This document shows positions 1-5,772 of a DNA stretch of 6,967 nt, in pieces. Origin of the DNA: an uncultured Peptococcaceae bacterium (GTDB taxonomy: Bacteria; Bacillota; Peptococcia; Peptococcales; Peptococcaceae); contig CABVBB010000110.1 of NCBI GenBank assembly GCA_902496505.1, positions 1-6,967 of the forward strand, read 5' to 3'. Every line of letters begins with the position of its first letter. Within the stretch, counting starts at the first letter, position 1. Both the position numbers and the translations under genes were made by a program. Under the pieces are notes generated by a model, which did not search any database, had not been told where the DNA came from, and worked only from the letters and a program-made list of their open reading frames with translations.

Positions 1-8
1 ACGATAGC

Positions 9-887
9 CTAAGACTTTGGACAGCAGCCCGGAATGAATAATACGATCAAGACCAGGATAAAATAGATCGCCATGACTTTCTGCCGACGATTGATCTGCA
101 ATTCGCCGCCTACAATGATAGACTGAGGATCAATTTTATTCAAAGGTGACAGATCCACCTTGAAAACATACTTGCACAAAAGGAAAAATTCGAAATAGAG
201 GACAACTGTAAAGGGCACCATGAAGATGAAATACTTCGCAAAGTTGATCACTTCATTGGTCATCGCACTATATGCGCCTAACATGACCAGCGGTGCATTC
301 AAGAACGGAAAGATCATACCGCCTAAGTTGACGGCCAACACTGTACCAGTCAGCATTAGCATGGGCAGCTTTTCATAAGGCTTGGCGCCGATCCGCTTAA
401 AAATGTCATACCACATGCCCCAGACAACAAAAATTGCGGCGTAAAACTGCCCGCAGGCACATAAGATGTAACCGATAAAGAATAAGATCGTTGCAAACAA
501 CCAAGGACGTCCGCTGATCATCCGCCGTGTCAACAGCCAGTTGGTAATAAAACTGATCAGACCGCATTCATTCAACGCCTCGATCAAGATGAAGAAAAAC
601 ATCATAAAAATGAAAATATCTGCACCAAAGCCTGTGCTGATCGTCTTACTGATACTGGGAAGCGCTCCCGTCATCCCCAGACTGATCATCCCCAACAGAC
701 TCGGCCACAAAATACTGCAGGCGCTCCATCCATAAAGCATCCCTAGAAAAACGCCCAATACCCGCATACCTAACTCAGTAATAGGCGCTATGGGCGGCAA
801 CTGCCCGAAACCAAACATCAATAGAAATACGATGATCGTATGCAACCATTTCAAATCTATTTTTTTGCGTGATGCTTCGACAGCCAT
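9..887 (-). CDS. SLC13/DASS-family anion carrier, N-terminal part, interrupted
   Basis: This is a multi-pass membrane protein of the divalent anion:Na+ symporter (SLC13/DASS) type, a family that imports dicarboxylates, sulfate or related anions across the cytoplasmic membrane. The readable part is 292 residues with about eight hydrophobic segments, near residues 14-30, 40-58, 60-76, 91-115, 129-160, 176-206, 219-242 and 271-287. The stretch NLGGMIFPFLNAPLVMLG (187-204) is the likely substrate/ion-site hairpin region. The start was chosen because GAGGTG lies 6 nt upstream of the ATG at 887; an ATG at 920 has no such site. DASS proteins are usually about 450-500 residues, so roughly the second half is missing. 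The frame stops at 9-11, just after FIPGCCPKS. Part of the loss is the window edge, but the stop itself falls where the family normally continues. The hydrolase gene lies upstream on the same strand, 158 bp away. The substrate cannot be read from the sequence. Confidence 0.8.
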   Translation of the reverse strand: MAVEASRKKIDLKWLHTIIVFLLMFGFGQLPPIAPITELGMRVLGVFLGMLYGWSACSILWPSLLGMISLGMTGALPSISKTISTGFGADIFIFMMFFFILIEALNECGLISFITNWLLTRRMISGRPWLFATILFFIGYILCACGQFYAAIFVVWGMWYDIFKRIGAKPYEKLPMLMLTGTVLAVNLGGMIFPFLNAPLVMLGAYSAMTNEVINFAKYFIFMVPFTVVLYFEFFLLCKYVFKVDLSPLNKIDPQSIIVGGELQINRRQKVMAIYFILVLIVLFIPGCCPKS

Positions 888-893
888 TATTAT

Positions 894-899
894 CACCTC
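894..899 (-). promoter_or_regulatory. Ribosome binding site of the DASS carrier
   Basis: GAGGTG on the minus strand ends 6 nt before the ATG at 887. It decides the start in favour of the shorter MAVEASRKK form. The same GAGGTG-N6-ATG arrangement occurs at tspO in this window. Confidence 0.7.
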
Positions 900-1007
900 A
901 TTTTTCATACCTGCAACCATGAGTCAGGCGCTTTTATCCGCTTGATTTTATCGAAGATTCTATAATATCAGCAGTCAACGCCCTGCTCCTTATCATTTCA
1001 ACAAACT

Positions 1008-1032
1008 GCAAGGGAAGCAAAGCCTCCCTTGC
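1008..1032 (-). terminator. Hairpin after the hydrolase gene (weak terminator or attenuator)
   Basis: The arms GCAAGGGAAGC (1008-1018) and GCCTCCCTTGC (1022-1032) pair with one mismatch around a 3-nt loop. The hairpin begins 13 bp past the hydrolase stop. On the minus strand it is followed only by AGTTTGTT, a poor U-tract, so termination may be partial. It could let some transcripts run on into the carrier, or protect the 3' end of the hydrolase message. Confidence 0.5.
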
Positions 1033-1045
1033 ATCTGTCCTTATC

Positions 1046-3073
1046 TTATTCGTCAGCCAAGATCTGATAGACTGGCGCACCTTCGCAGTTTTTGGGCATC
1101 CGCACGCCTGCCAAGACGGCAACGGTCGGCGCGACGTCTACCTGACGGATGATACGATCCGTTGTGTAGCCTTCCTTGATGCCAGGGCCAGCTGCTACGA
1201 AGATCGGCGATACAGAAGTATCCGCATAACCATAGGTGGTGGATAAGCTGTCCGCATGGTCGTAGTTATAGCCTTCGGCCAAGAAATAGATGATATCGCC
1301 GGCTTCTGGACCGCCTTGTCCCAAGAGGACGGCATCTTTATTGCGCAAAGCCAGAGCAATGACGCGTTTATTCGTGGTCTTGTCCCGATAGCCATAGAGC
1401 GCTGTCATGATCTCTTCTTCCAACTCATACTGATCTTTGGGATCGACAATACCATTTTCCCAACGGCTGGTCAGGTTGAGATAGATGTGGTTCATACGGG
1501 TCGCCACTGCTTTGGTCTGACTCCAATCGATCTCACGAATGGGTTTGCCTTCAGCATTTTTCTTGAGCACGGTGAAGCCCAGCTCGCTCATGACGCCGAC
1601 ATTGCAGCCGCCGTCGCCCATCAGAGGCGGTTTGTTGTCTGAGCACACTTGGGCATGGTCGGAGACCAAAATGAGGGTCCAGCCTTTATCCAAGAGATGC
1701 AGGTATTTGCCGATATATTCATCGGTCTGTACATAGGTGCGTTCGAACATTTTCTGGTAATCTTTTTCATCCAGCTTAGACTTCTCGCGATTTTTCAAAT
1801 ACTTCACGATCATGTGGCCTTGACCATCGACATTGTGGACCTGAGAGAAGACCATATCATAGTCCTCTTCCTCGATCAAATGATTGATCGCCCGAGCATC
1901 CCAATCCAGAATGACATCCCACTGATGGATCATGCAGTCCATGATCAGCTGTTTGTCACCTGCGCCCAGCATGGAGTCTGCTGGCGGATAGGCGCCGATA
2001 TTTTCCACGACTTCTTTGTAGAGGCGTTTAGGATGCCATACCAAGTCATTATTGATATCCATAGCGCCGGATACCCACATTTTCAGATAGCTGCCATCTG
2101 GCTGCAGATCCAAAATACGCATATTGCGGTTGACGGTGTAGCGCTCATCCTGTTTCACAGCTTCATCGATGATATCGACTGCAAATTCATCTTTCATCAG
2201 AACTGCTAAAGGCTCACTATCTTTTTTGTTCTTGTAGATAGCAATATGATCATACTCCCCTTTTTCATTGGTCAGGATCAAGCAGGGACGATTGATGAAA
2301 CCGCCGGAAAGCAGCATGGTGAATTCCAAAGCATTCGGCGCAGCATCTACCCAGCCATGAGCTTCCTTGATCGGAGAGAAGACGACATCGAACGGCGCAT
2401 CAGAGAGTCCCCAGCTGCCATCCTTGTCCTCTAAAATAATATTGCGGAAAGGTTTGTTGCCCAGAGTTGCGGCTGCCAGATCGGTCTCATTATCTGATTT
2501 GACCACTTCCAGATCGGTGATAACGCAGGGCACATTGGCATCACTGGCTGCTTTCTGCTTAAAAATCGGCGTCTCTGTCTTGGGGCTGGCAACCAGCAAG
2601 AATTCGCTTTCGACCTGAGCCACACCCATATTGACGACAGCTGGCTGCGTACCATCGATCACGTGCAGATTGGGGCTGTCGGAAGATGGTGGCCAAGACC
2701 CGCCCGGCCAATGCCAAACTAACGTTTTTAAGCCAGCCTCTGCGGTAACGTTCCAGATCTGCTCGGCCTTGCATCTGGAAGAATCCAGATTGTAACCCAT
2801 CATATCCAAGCCATCTTCAAAAGGCGGCTGACGGTAATAGCAGGTGATGCCGTGAGTCACCGGATAAGCACCGGTCGCCAGGGTCGTCCACATTGGCGGC
2901 GTAACGGTAGGCACCCCGCCTAAAAGCACCAGATCCTCGCGGGCAGCGCCGCGCTCGAGTAATTTTTTGACATTCGGCATTTTGCCTTCATCCACATATT
3001 TGCGGGTGAGTCTGGGGTCCATGCCGTCGATGCCGATAACCATTAATTTTTTCGTTAATGCTTCTCTTTTCAT
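1046..3073 (-). CDS. Alkaline-phosphatase-superfamily phosphodiesterase/nucleotide pyrophosphatase-type hydrolase
   Basis: A 675-residue two-metal hydrolase of the type I phosphodiesterase/nucleotide pyrophosphatase (NPP-like) branch of the alkaline phosphatase superfamily. Visible family marks are GIDGMDP with metal ligand D16, PTVTPPMWTTLATG with probable nucleophile T58, then YPVTHGI (70-76). Later come DGQGH with D416 and H420, SDH with D472 and H473, probable last ligand H606 (YDHAD), and the C-terminal PIFVAAGPGIKEGY and VDVAPTVAVLAG signatures. A long insert (about 130-400) probably forms the substrate-selecting cap. The ligand set looks complete, so I expect an active enzyme. No signal peptide is visible; the N-terminus runs straight into the first core strand, which suggests a cytosolic protein. 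The start at 3073 has AAGGAG 9 nt upstream; an ATG at 3103 lacks support. Known relatives cleave nucleotides, phosphodiesters, phosphonoacetate or sulfate esters; the substrate here is unknown. A DASS carrier follows on the same strand. Confidence 0.85.
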   Translation of the reverse strand: MKREALTKKLMVIGIDGMDPRLTRKYVDEGKMPNVKKLLERGAAREDLVLLGGVPTVTPPMWTTLATGAYPVTHGITCYYRQPPFEDGLDMMGYNLDSSRCKAEQIWNVTAEAGLKTLVWHWPGGSWPPSSDSPNLHVIDGTQPAVVNMGVAQVESEFLLVASPKTETPIFKQKAASDANVPCVITDLEVVKSDNETDLAAATLGNKPFRNIILEDKDGSWGLSDAPFDVVFSPIKEAHGWVDAAPNALEFTMLLSGGFINRPCLILTNEKGEYDHIAIYKNKKDSEPLAVLMKDEFAVDIIDEAVKQDERYTVNRNMRILDLQPDGSYLKMWVSGAMDINNDLVWHPKRLYKEVVENIGAYPPADSMLGAGDKQLIMDCMIHQWDVILDWDARAINHLIEEEDYDMVFSQVHNVDGQGHMIVKYLKNREKSKLDEKDYQKMFERTYVQTDEYIGKYLHLLDKGWTLILVSDHAQVCSDNKPPLMGDGGCNVGVMSELGFTVLKKNAEGKPIREIDWSQTKAVATRMNHIYLNLTSRWENGIVDPKDQYELEEEIMTALYGYRDKTTNKRVIALALRNKDAVLLGQGGPEAGDIIYFLAEGYNYDHADSLSTTYGYADTSVSPIFVAAGPGIKEGYTTDRIIRQVDVAPTVAVLAGVRMPKNCEGAPVYQILADE

Positions 3074-3082
3074 TGATCTGCA

Positions 3083-3088
3083 CTCCTT
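3083..3088 (-). promoter_or_regulatory. Ribosome binding site of the hydrolase
   Basis: AAGGAG on the minus strand lies 9 nt before the ATG at 3073 and supports the MKREALTKK start over the in-frame ATG at 3103. Confidence 0.65.
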
Positions 3089-3116
3089 CTCATGAGTTTC
3101 CAAAGTCCATCTATAT

Positions 3117-3145
3117 GATCAACCGGTTTGATCTGCGCTCAGCGC
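3117..3145 (-). promoter_or_regulatory. Two adjacent dyads in the hydrolase leader (candidate operator)
   Basis: The 17-bp interrupted palindrome GATCAA-CCGGT-TTGATC spans 3117-3133 and contains the perfect 8-mer AACCGGTT (3121-3128). Directly beside it is GCGCT-c-AGCGC (3135-3145). Both lie between the extended -10 element and the ribosome binding site, so a bound protein would block elongation or the RNA could fold. A central CCGG palindrome of this sort resembles LacI-family operators, but no LacI-type gene is in the window and the binding protein is not known. Confidence 0.4.
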
Positions 3146-3159
3146 TTTGTTCTGTTTAA

Positions 3160-3168
3160 ATTATATCA
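3160..3168 (-). promoter_or_regulatory. Extended -10 promoter of the hydrolase
   Basis: The minus strand reads TGATATAAT: a consensus TATAAT with the upstream TG of an extended -10. No good -35 box lies 16-18 bp further upstream, which fits an extended -10 promoter. It sits in an AT-rich stretch between the tspO terminator and the hydrolase start and would give a leader of about 80 nt. Confidence 0.55.
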
Positions 3169-3206
3169 ATTATTTTTGCCTATACATATAATTAGCTGCT
3201 TTACAT

Positions 3207-3249
3207 AAAAAGACTTTGTCGAAAGAAAAACTTTCGACAAAGTCTTTTT
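3207..3249 (-). terminator. Rho-independent terminator of tspO, perfect 19-bp-arm hairpin
   Basis: The arms at 3207-3225 and 3231-3249 (AAAAAGACTTTGTCGAAAG and its exact reverse complement) enclose a 5-nt loop. The hairpin starts 29 bp past the tspO stop. On the minus strand the 3' end runs into TTTTT and on the plus strand into TTTTTT, so it can work in both directions. The gene it serves is tspO. The hydrolase promoter begins about 40 bp downstream, so the hairpin also insulates that gene from tspO transcription. Confidence 0.85.
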
Positions 3250-3278
3250 TGCTGCATATGCGGTTTTCGCACCGAGCC

Positions 3279-3746
3279 TTAACGGTTCAGCCACCACACA
3301 CTGGCGTTGAGATAGAGGGCAAATAAACTCCAGAGCAGATAGGGGATCTGTAAATACGCTGCCCATTTGTCTACTGCGGCAAAGCGCTTGATCATGAGCA
3401 CGATAAGGACGATCAGCAGCACTAAACAAACTAACGCCAGCATCCTCAGCTGCCAGCGGAAAAAAAGCAGCGGCCAGATGAAATTCACCGCCAGCTGCCA
3501 GCCGTAGAGCTTGAGTGCCGCGCGGCGCTCCGGCGAATGGGACAAATAGACGCGTGTGCTGCCGACGCCCATGAGGATATAAAGGATCGTCCACACCACC
3601 GGAAACACCCATTCCGGCGGCGATAAAGGCGGCTGCTTGAGCATCATATATTCGGCAAAACTATCTTTGGTCAGCCAGCCGGCCACCGCGCCTACGATGA
3701 GCGGCAGCGCGATGCCCAGCACATAGGGCTTGATCTTTGACCACAT
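3279..3746 (-). CDS. tspO: TspO/MBR family membrane protein (translocator/tryptophan-rich sensory protein)
   Basis: A 155-residue, five-helix membrane protein of the TspO/MBR family, the usual length for the family. Diagnostic features are the PPLSPPEWVFPVVWTILYILMG stretch, of which the PP-x-W-x-FP-x-VW core is conserved, then WQLAVNFIWPLLFF and the tryptophan-rich C-terminal helices (PYLLWSLFALYLNASVWWLN). Bacterial TspO binds porphyrins/haem and is linked to tetrapyrrole turnover and oxidative or other stress responses; its exact reaction is disputed. GAGGTG lies 6 nt before the ATG at 3746. A second ATG at 3752 abuts that GAGGTG with no spacing and is unlikely to be used. The gene is divergent from an Rrf2-type regulator that starts 127 bp away, which suggests that regulator controls it. 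It ends in a strong hairpin terminator. Confidence 0.92.
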   Translation of the reverse strand: MWSKIKPYVLGIALPLIVGAVAGWLTKDSFAEYMMLKQPPLSPPEWVFPVVWTILYILMGVGSTRVYLSHSPERRAALKLYGWQLAVNFIWPLLFFRWQLRMLALVCLVLLIVLIVLMIKRFAAVDKWAAYLQIPYLLWSLFALYLNASVWWLNR

Positions 3747-3752
3747 TTTCAT

Positions 3753-3758
3753 CACCTC
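3753..3758 (-). promoter_or_regulatory. Ribosome binding site of tspO
   Basis: GAGGTG is 6 nt before the ATG at 3746 and directly touches the ATG at 3752. It therefore selects the MWSKIKPYV start rather than MKMWSK. Confidence 0.65.
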
Positions 3759-3786
3759 ACAGCTAGTGTACGACAGCAGCGGCTGG

Positions 3787-3792
3787 ATTATG
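3787..3792 (-). promoter_or_regulatory. Possible -10 element for tspO
   Basis: The minus strand reads CATAAT (5 of 6 matches to TATAAT) about 40 bp before the tspO start. The expected -35 position holds only a poor match (TTAGCG at 17 bp), so an activator may be needed or this call may be wrong. Confidence 0.3.
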
Positions 3793-3820
3793 CCCGCAGA
3801 GACAGACAGCGCTAAAAAGC

Positions 3821-3849
3821 TTGCGCCGTTCAACTCCTACTGCTACAAT
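3821..3849 (+). promoter_or_regulatory. Promoter of the Rrf2-type regulator
   Basis: TTGCGC (3821-3826) and TACAAT (3844-3849) are 17 bp apart, and TG precedes the -10 as TGcTACAAT (extended -10). The element sits 24 bp before the start codon, leaving a very short leader. The arms TCCTA (3835-3839) and TAGGA (3849-3853) flank the -10, a position suited to autorepression. Confidence 0.55.
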
Positions 3850-3873
3850 AGGATTAAGAGTAAGGAGGGCTGC

Positions 3874-4284
3874 ATGATGAAAATTTCGACCAAAGGCCGT
3901 TATGCACTGCGGATGCTTCTGGATATTGCCCGCCAGGGCGATGGGGCGGTGGTCTCATTGAAAGAGATCTCGACCAGGCAGGACATCAGCGTCAAATATC
4001 AAGAGCAGATCGTCTCCAAGCTGACCAAAGCCGGCTATCTGCAAAGTATGCGCGGCGTACAGGGCGGCTACCGCTTGACCAAAGCACCGGCTGAATACAC
4101 GGTGGGCGATATCCTGCGCACTATAGAAGGCAGTCTGGCGCCCATCGCCTGTCTGGAAGAAGACGACAATCCCTGCTGCCGATGCCAGCAGTGCGATACA
4201 CTGTGGTTTTGGCAGGGACTGGACGATGTGATTAACGAGTATGTAGATCAGTACACCTTAGCTGATTTTTTGAAGCGTCCTTAA
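3874..4284 (+). CDS. Rrf2-family transcriptional regulator with C-terminal cysteine cluster
   Basis: A 136-residue Rrf2-family regulator. MKISTKGRYALRMLLDIA (2-19) is the classic N-terminus. The winged helix-turn-helix continues through VSLKEISTRQDISVKYQEQI and LTKAGYLQSMRGVQGGYRL (50-68), followed by the family's VGDILRTIEG (77-86). Five cysteines (C93, C101, C102, C104, C107) lie in the loop that binds an Fe-S cluster or senses thiols in relatives such as IscR and NsrR. The usual three-cysteine ligand set is C93, C101 or C102, and C107, followed by the common aromatic stretch TLWFW. A cytoplasmic, redox- or Fe-S-responsive repressor or activator is the likely role. Two ATGs (3874 and 3877) follow AAGGAGGG closely and either may be used. 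The gene diverges from tspO, the obvious target. Which Rrf2 subgroup it belongs to cannot be told by eye. Confidence 0.9.
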   Translation: MMKISTKGRYALRMLLDIARQGDGAVVSLKEISTRQDISVKYQEQIVSKLTKAGYLQSMRGVQGGYRLTKAPAEYTVGDILRTIEGSLAPIACLEEDDNPCCRCQQCDTLWFWQGLDDVINEYVDQYTLADFLKRP

Positions 4285-4441
4285 GCCCAAAAGCCAGCTG
4301 TACCGCCAGAAAAAACGGCAGATCGTTGTATGCTCGTTCTGATCTTAGCTTTTGATACGCGGCGGCCTCCCTGCGCCGCCTTTGTCAGCGCGCTGAAATG
4401 GGGCGCTTTTATCGCGTCCCCTCTGTCTTGATTTTTTCCTA
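4285..4441. other. Non-coding region between convergent units, hairpin-rich
   Basis: No credible gene is seen. Structures are GGCGGC (4361-4366) pairing with GCCGCC (4375-4380), followed by TTTGTC, a possible weak terminator for the Rrf2 gene. Next come the palindrome CAGCGCGCTG (4386-4395) and GGGGCGC (4400-4406) pairing with GCGtCCCC (4414-4421) with one bulge. A T6 run follows at 4432-4437, 10 nt after that stem. This could be a long 3' UTR or an unannotated small RNA. Confidence 0.4.
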
Positions 4442-4483
4442 GAAAAGGGCGGTCTTGATAGTCTGATCAAGGCCGCCCTTTTC
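4442..4483. terminator. Strong terminator between convergent genes
   Basis: The arms GAAAAGGGCGGTCTTGAT (4442-4459) and ATCAAGGCCGCCCTTTTC (4466-4483) form an 18-bp stem with one G-U position around a 6-nt loop. The TTTT part of the U-tract lies inside the stem on either strand, so it can act both ways. It ends 31 bp past the stop of the acyltransferase gene (minus strand), its most likely client, and would also stop read-through from the Rrf2 gene. Confidence 0.75.
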
Positions 4484-4514
4484 CTTGACATCGCTAGTTT
4501 TGATAGTGATCCAG

Positions 4515-5753
4515 TTACTCAGCTGTCCATTGCAATAGTTCTGATCTTACACGTTCTAAAATGCGCTGTCCGATGATATCGTCCCCTCTAGCCCCGACTA
4601 AGGTACAGTTAAGTGTGCAGACGTTTCGGAATGTGCTGATGGTCAGTTGAAAGTCTGGCGGCAGACGATAAGTCCCTGTTAAATAGCAGCTTACGATGTC
4701 GCTATCCACAAAATGAAGTTTGTTATGGTCTATGCTCCCGATATTGGTATACGACACCGGAAGCGGCCGATAAGCGGCCTTGACTGCGCCCGTCAGCAGT
4801 GGACGCAAGATCTTATGAAAGGCTCTGTCAAACTGCCTGATCCCTGCAAAGCAGCGGTATCTTGACTTTTGCAGAGCCATTTCAATATGGACTTGCATCA
4901 GCGTTTCGGTAAATGTGTGCTGACGGTCGATCTCAATGGTCGACCGCTTGTAGCTCCCCGTCATATTGGCAATGGTCAAATGATCAGGCGCAGATCGAAA
5001 CCTCCGCAGATCGGCTGAACAGGGAATGACCACTTTATTGATATGTTTAAGGTCGGCAATCACGCGAGCATAGGCGGTCATAAAAACATCATTCAGGCTT
5101 ACGCTGCATTTTTTCGCTTTCGCGTGAATAGCTGCCAATTCATCGGGTGTTATCCTGCAGCTCAAGCAAAAATACTGCGTACCGTCTGAGACAGGCCGCA
5201 GCGGCAAAACCACGGCATGACGGCCTCTTTTGGTCTGCTCAGTGGGCGGCAGGACACGAATATTTTTAAGGATCGGGGCAAGCTCTCTTTTGTTCTTTAA
5301 ATGCGTTGGCAGCGTCTCGCCATTATAGAGGGCGGCTAAGAGATAGAGATATTGTAAAAATCCCTCTCCATCAGATAGGATATGGCTCAGGCCAATGATC
5401 ATGGTATCTTTTTTTCCCGCTTCACAGATCACGATTTGAAGCTGGGGCCGTTGGCTTAGATCCCATTGCGGCTTTTCCAGCAAATCGGGCCGATCAATGA
5501 TGATCGTATCGTCAACGGTGAAGTGCCGATCAACAAAACAGCCGCGTCTAAAATCATATCCATCTAAAACCTCCGGCACCACTTGGCAGGACAGCGCTAT
5601 TGCATTTTTTAGACGAGTCCTATCAAGATTGCCCATAGTTTCTATGCGGCAATACATCAAAGGATAGACCTTATTCCTATTGACCGCCTCAACAAAATCC
5701 AGGCATTCGCATGTTGTGAAAGTCTCCCTTTCTTTGCGTGTTCGCTTATCCAT
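4515..5753 (-). CDS. Stand-alone condensation-domain-like acyltransferase (HxxxDG)
   Basis: A 412-residue protein of the CoA-dependent acyltransferase/NRPS condensation-domain fold. The catalytic HxxxDG motif is SHILSDG (H124, D128, G129). Further family landmarks are IPCSADLRR (structural position of the C-domain arginine loop), SYTNIGSID near residues 339-347, and the C-terminal FQLTISTF strand. The length equals one full two-lobed domain. There is no adenylation, carrier or thioesterase domain in it or nearby, so it is not an ordinary NRPS piece. Relatives include alcohol acetyltransferases, PapA5-type and wax-ester-type enzymes, which move an acyl group to an alcohol or amine. Donor and acceptor here are unknown. 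No signal peptide is seen, so it should be cytosolic. The start has GGGGAGGT 7 nt upstream, immediately after the stop of the lipoprotein gene; the 19-bp gap makes them one operon. A strong terminator follows. Confidence 0.78.
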   Translation of the reverse strand: MDKRTRKERETFTTCECLDFVEAVNRNKVYPLMYCRIETMGNLDRTRLKNAIALSCQVVPEVLDGYDFRRGCFVDRHFTVDDTIIIDRPDLLEKPQWDLSQRPQLQIVICEAGKKDTMIIGLSHILSDGEGFLQYLYLLAALYNGETLPTHLKNKRELAPILKNIRVLPPTEQTKRGRHAVVLPLRPVSDGTQYFCLSCRITPDELAAIHAKAKKCSVSLNDVFMTAYARVIADLKHINKVVIPCSADLRRFRSAPDHLTIANMTGSYKRSTIEIDRQHTFTETLMQVHIEMALQKSRYRCFAGIRQFDRAFHKILRPLLTGAVKAAYRPLPVSYTNIGSIDHNKLHFVDSDIVSCYLTGTYRLPPDFQLTISTFRNVCTLNCTLVGARGDDIIGQRILERVRSELLQWTAE

Positions 5754-5772
5754 CAGCCCAACCTCCCCTGGA

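Noticed and set aside
9..11. Amber stop in the carrier as a pyrrolysine codon
   Set aside because: Pyrrolysine is known from methylamine methyltransferases and needs its own genes; nothing here suggests that. Mutation, frameshift or sequencing error is simpler.
934..978. Possible 14-residue leader peptide (TTG start, AAGGAG upstream) between hydrolase and carrier
   Set aside because: It needs a rare TTG start, and its start codon coincides with a promoter-like TTGACT box; no codon bias or attenuation signal supports it.
1256..2209. Long open frames on the plus strand opposite the hydrolase gene (up to 186 residues)
   Set aside because: They mirror the codon pattern of the hydrolase, have no ribosome binding site and show no recognisable domain; the hydrolase frame carries all the catalytic motifs.
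3166..3612. 148-residue minus-strand frame overlapping tspO
   Set aside because: It is out of frame with the clear TspO sequence, runs through the terminator hairpin and has low-complexity composition; no start signal.
4454..4511. Partial repeat TTGATAGT at 4455-4462 and again at 4500-4507
   Set aside because: Only 8-12 bp alike, with one copy inside the terminator stem; too short to treat as a repeat element.
4515..5753. Acyltransferase as a fragment of a nonribosomal peptide synthetase
   Set aside because: It has its own ribosome binding site, a complete two-lobed domain length, and a terminator after it; no NRPS partner domains are in the window.
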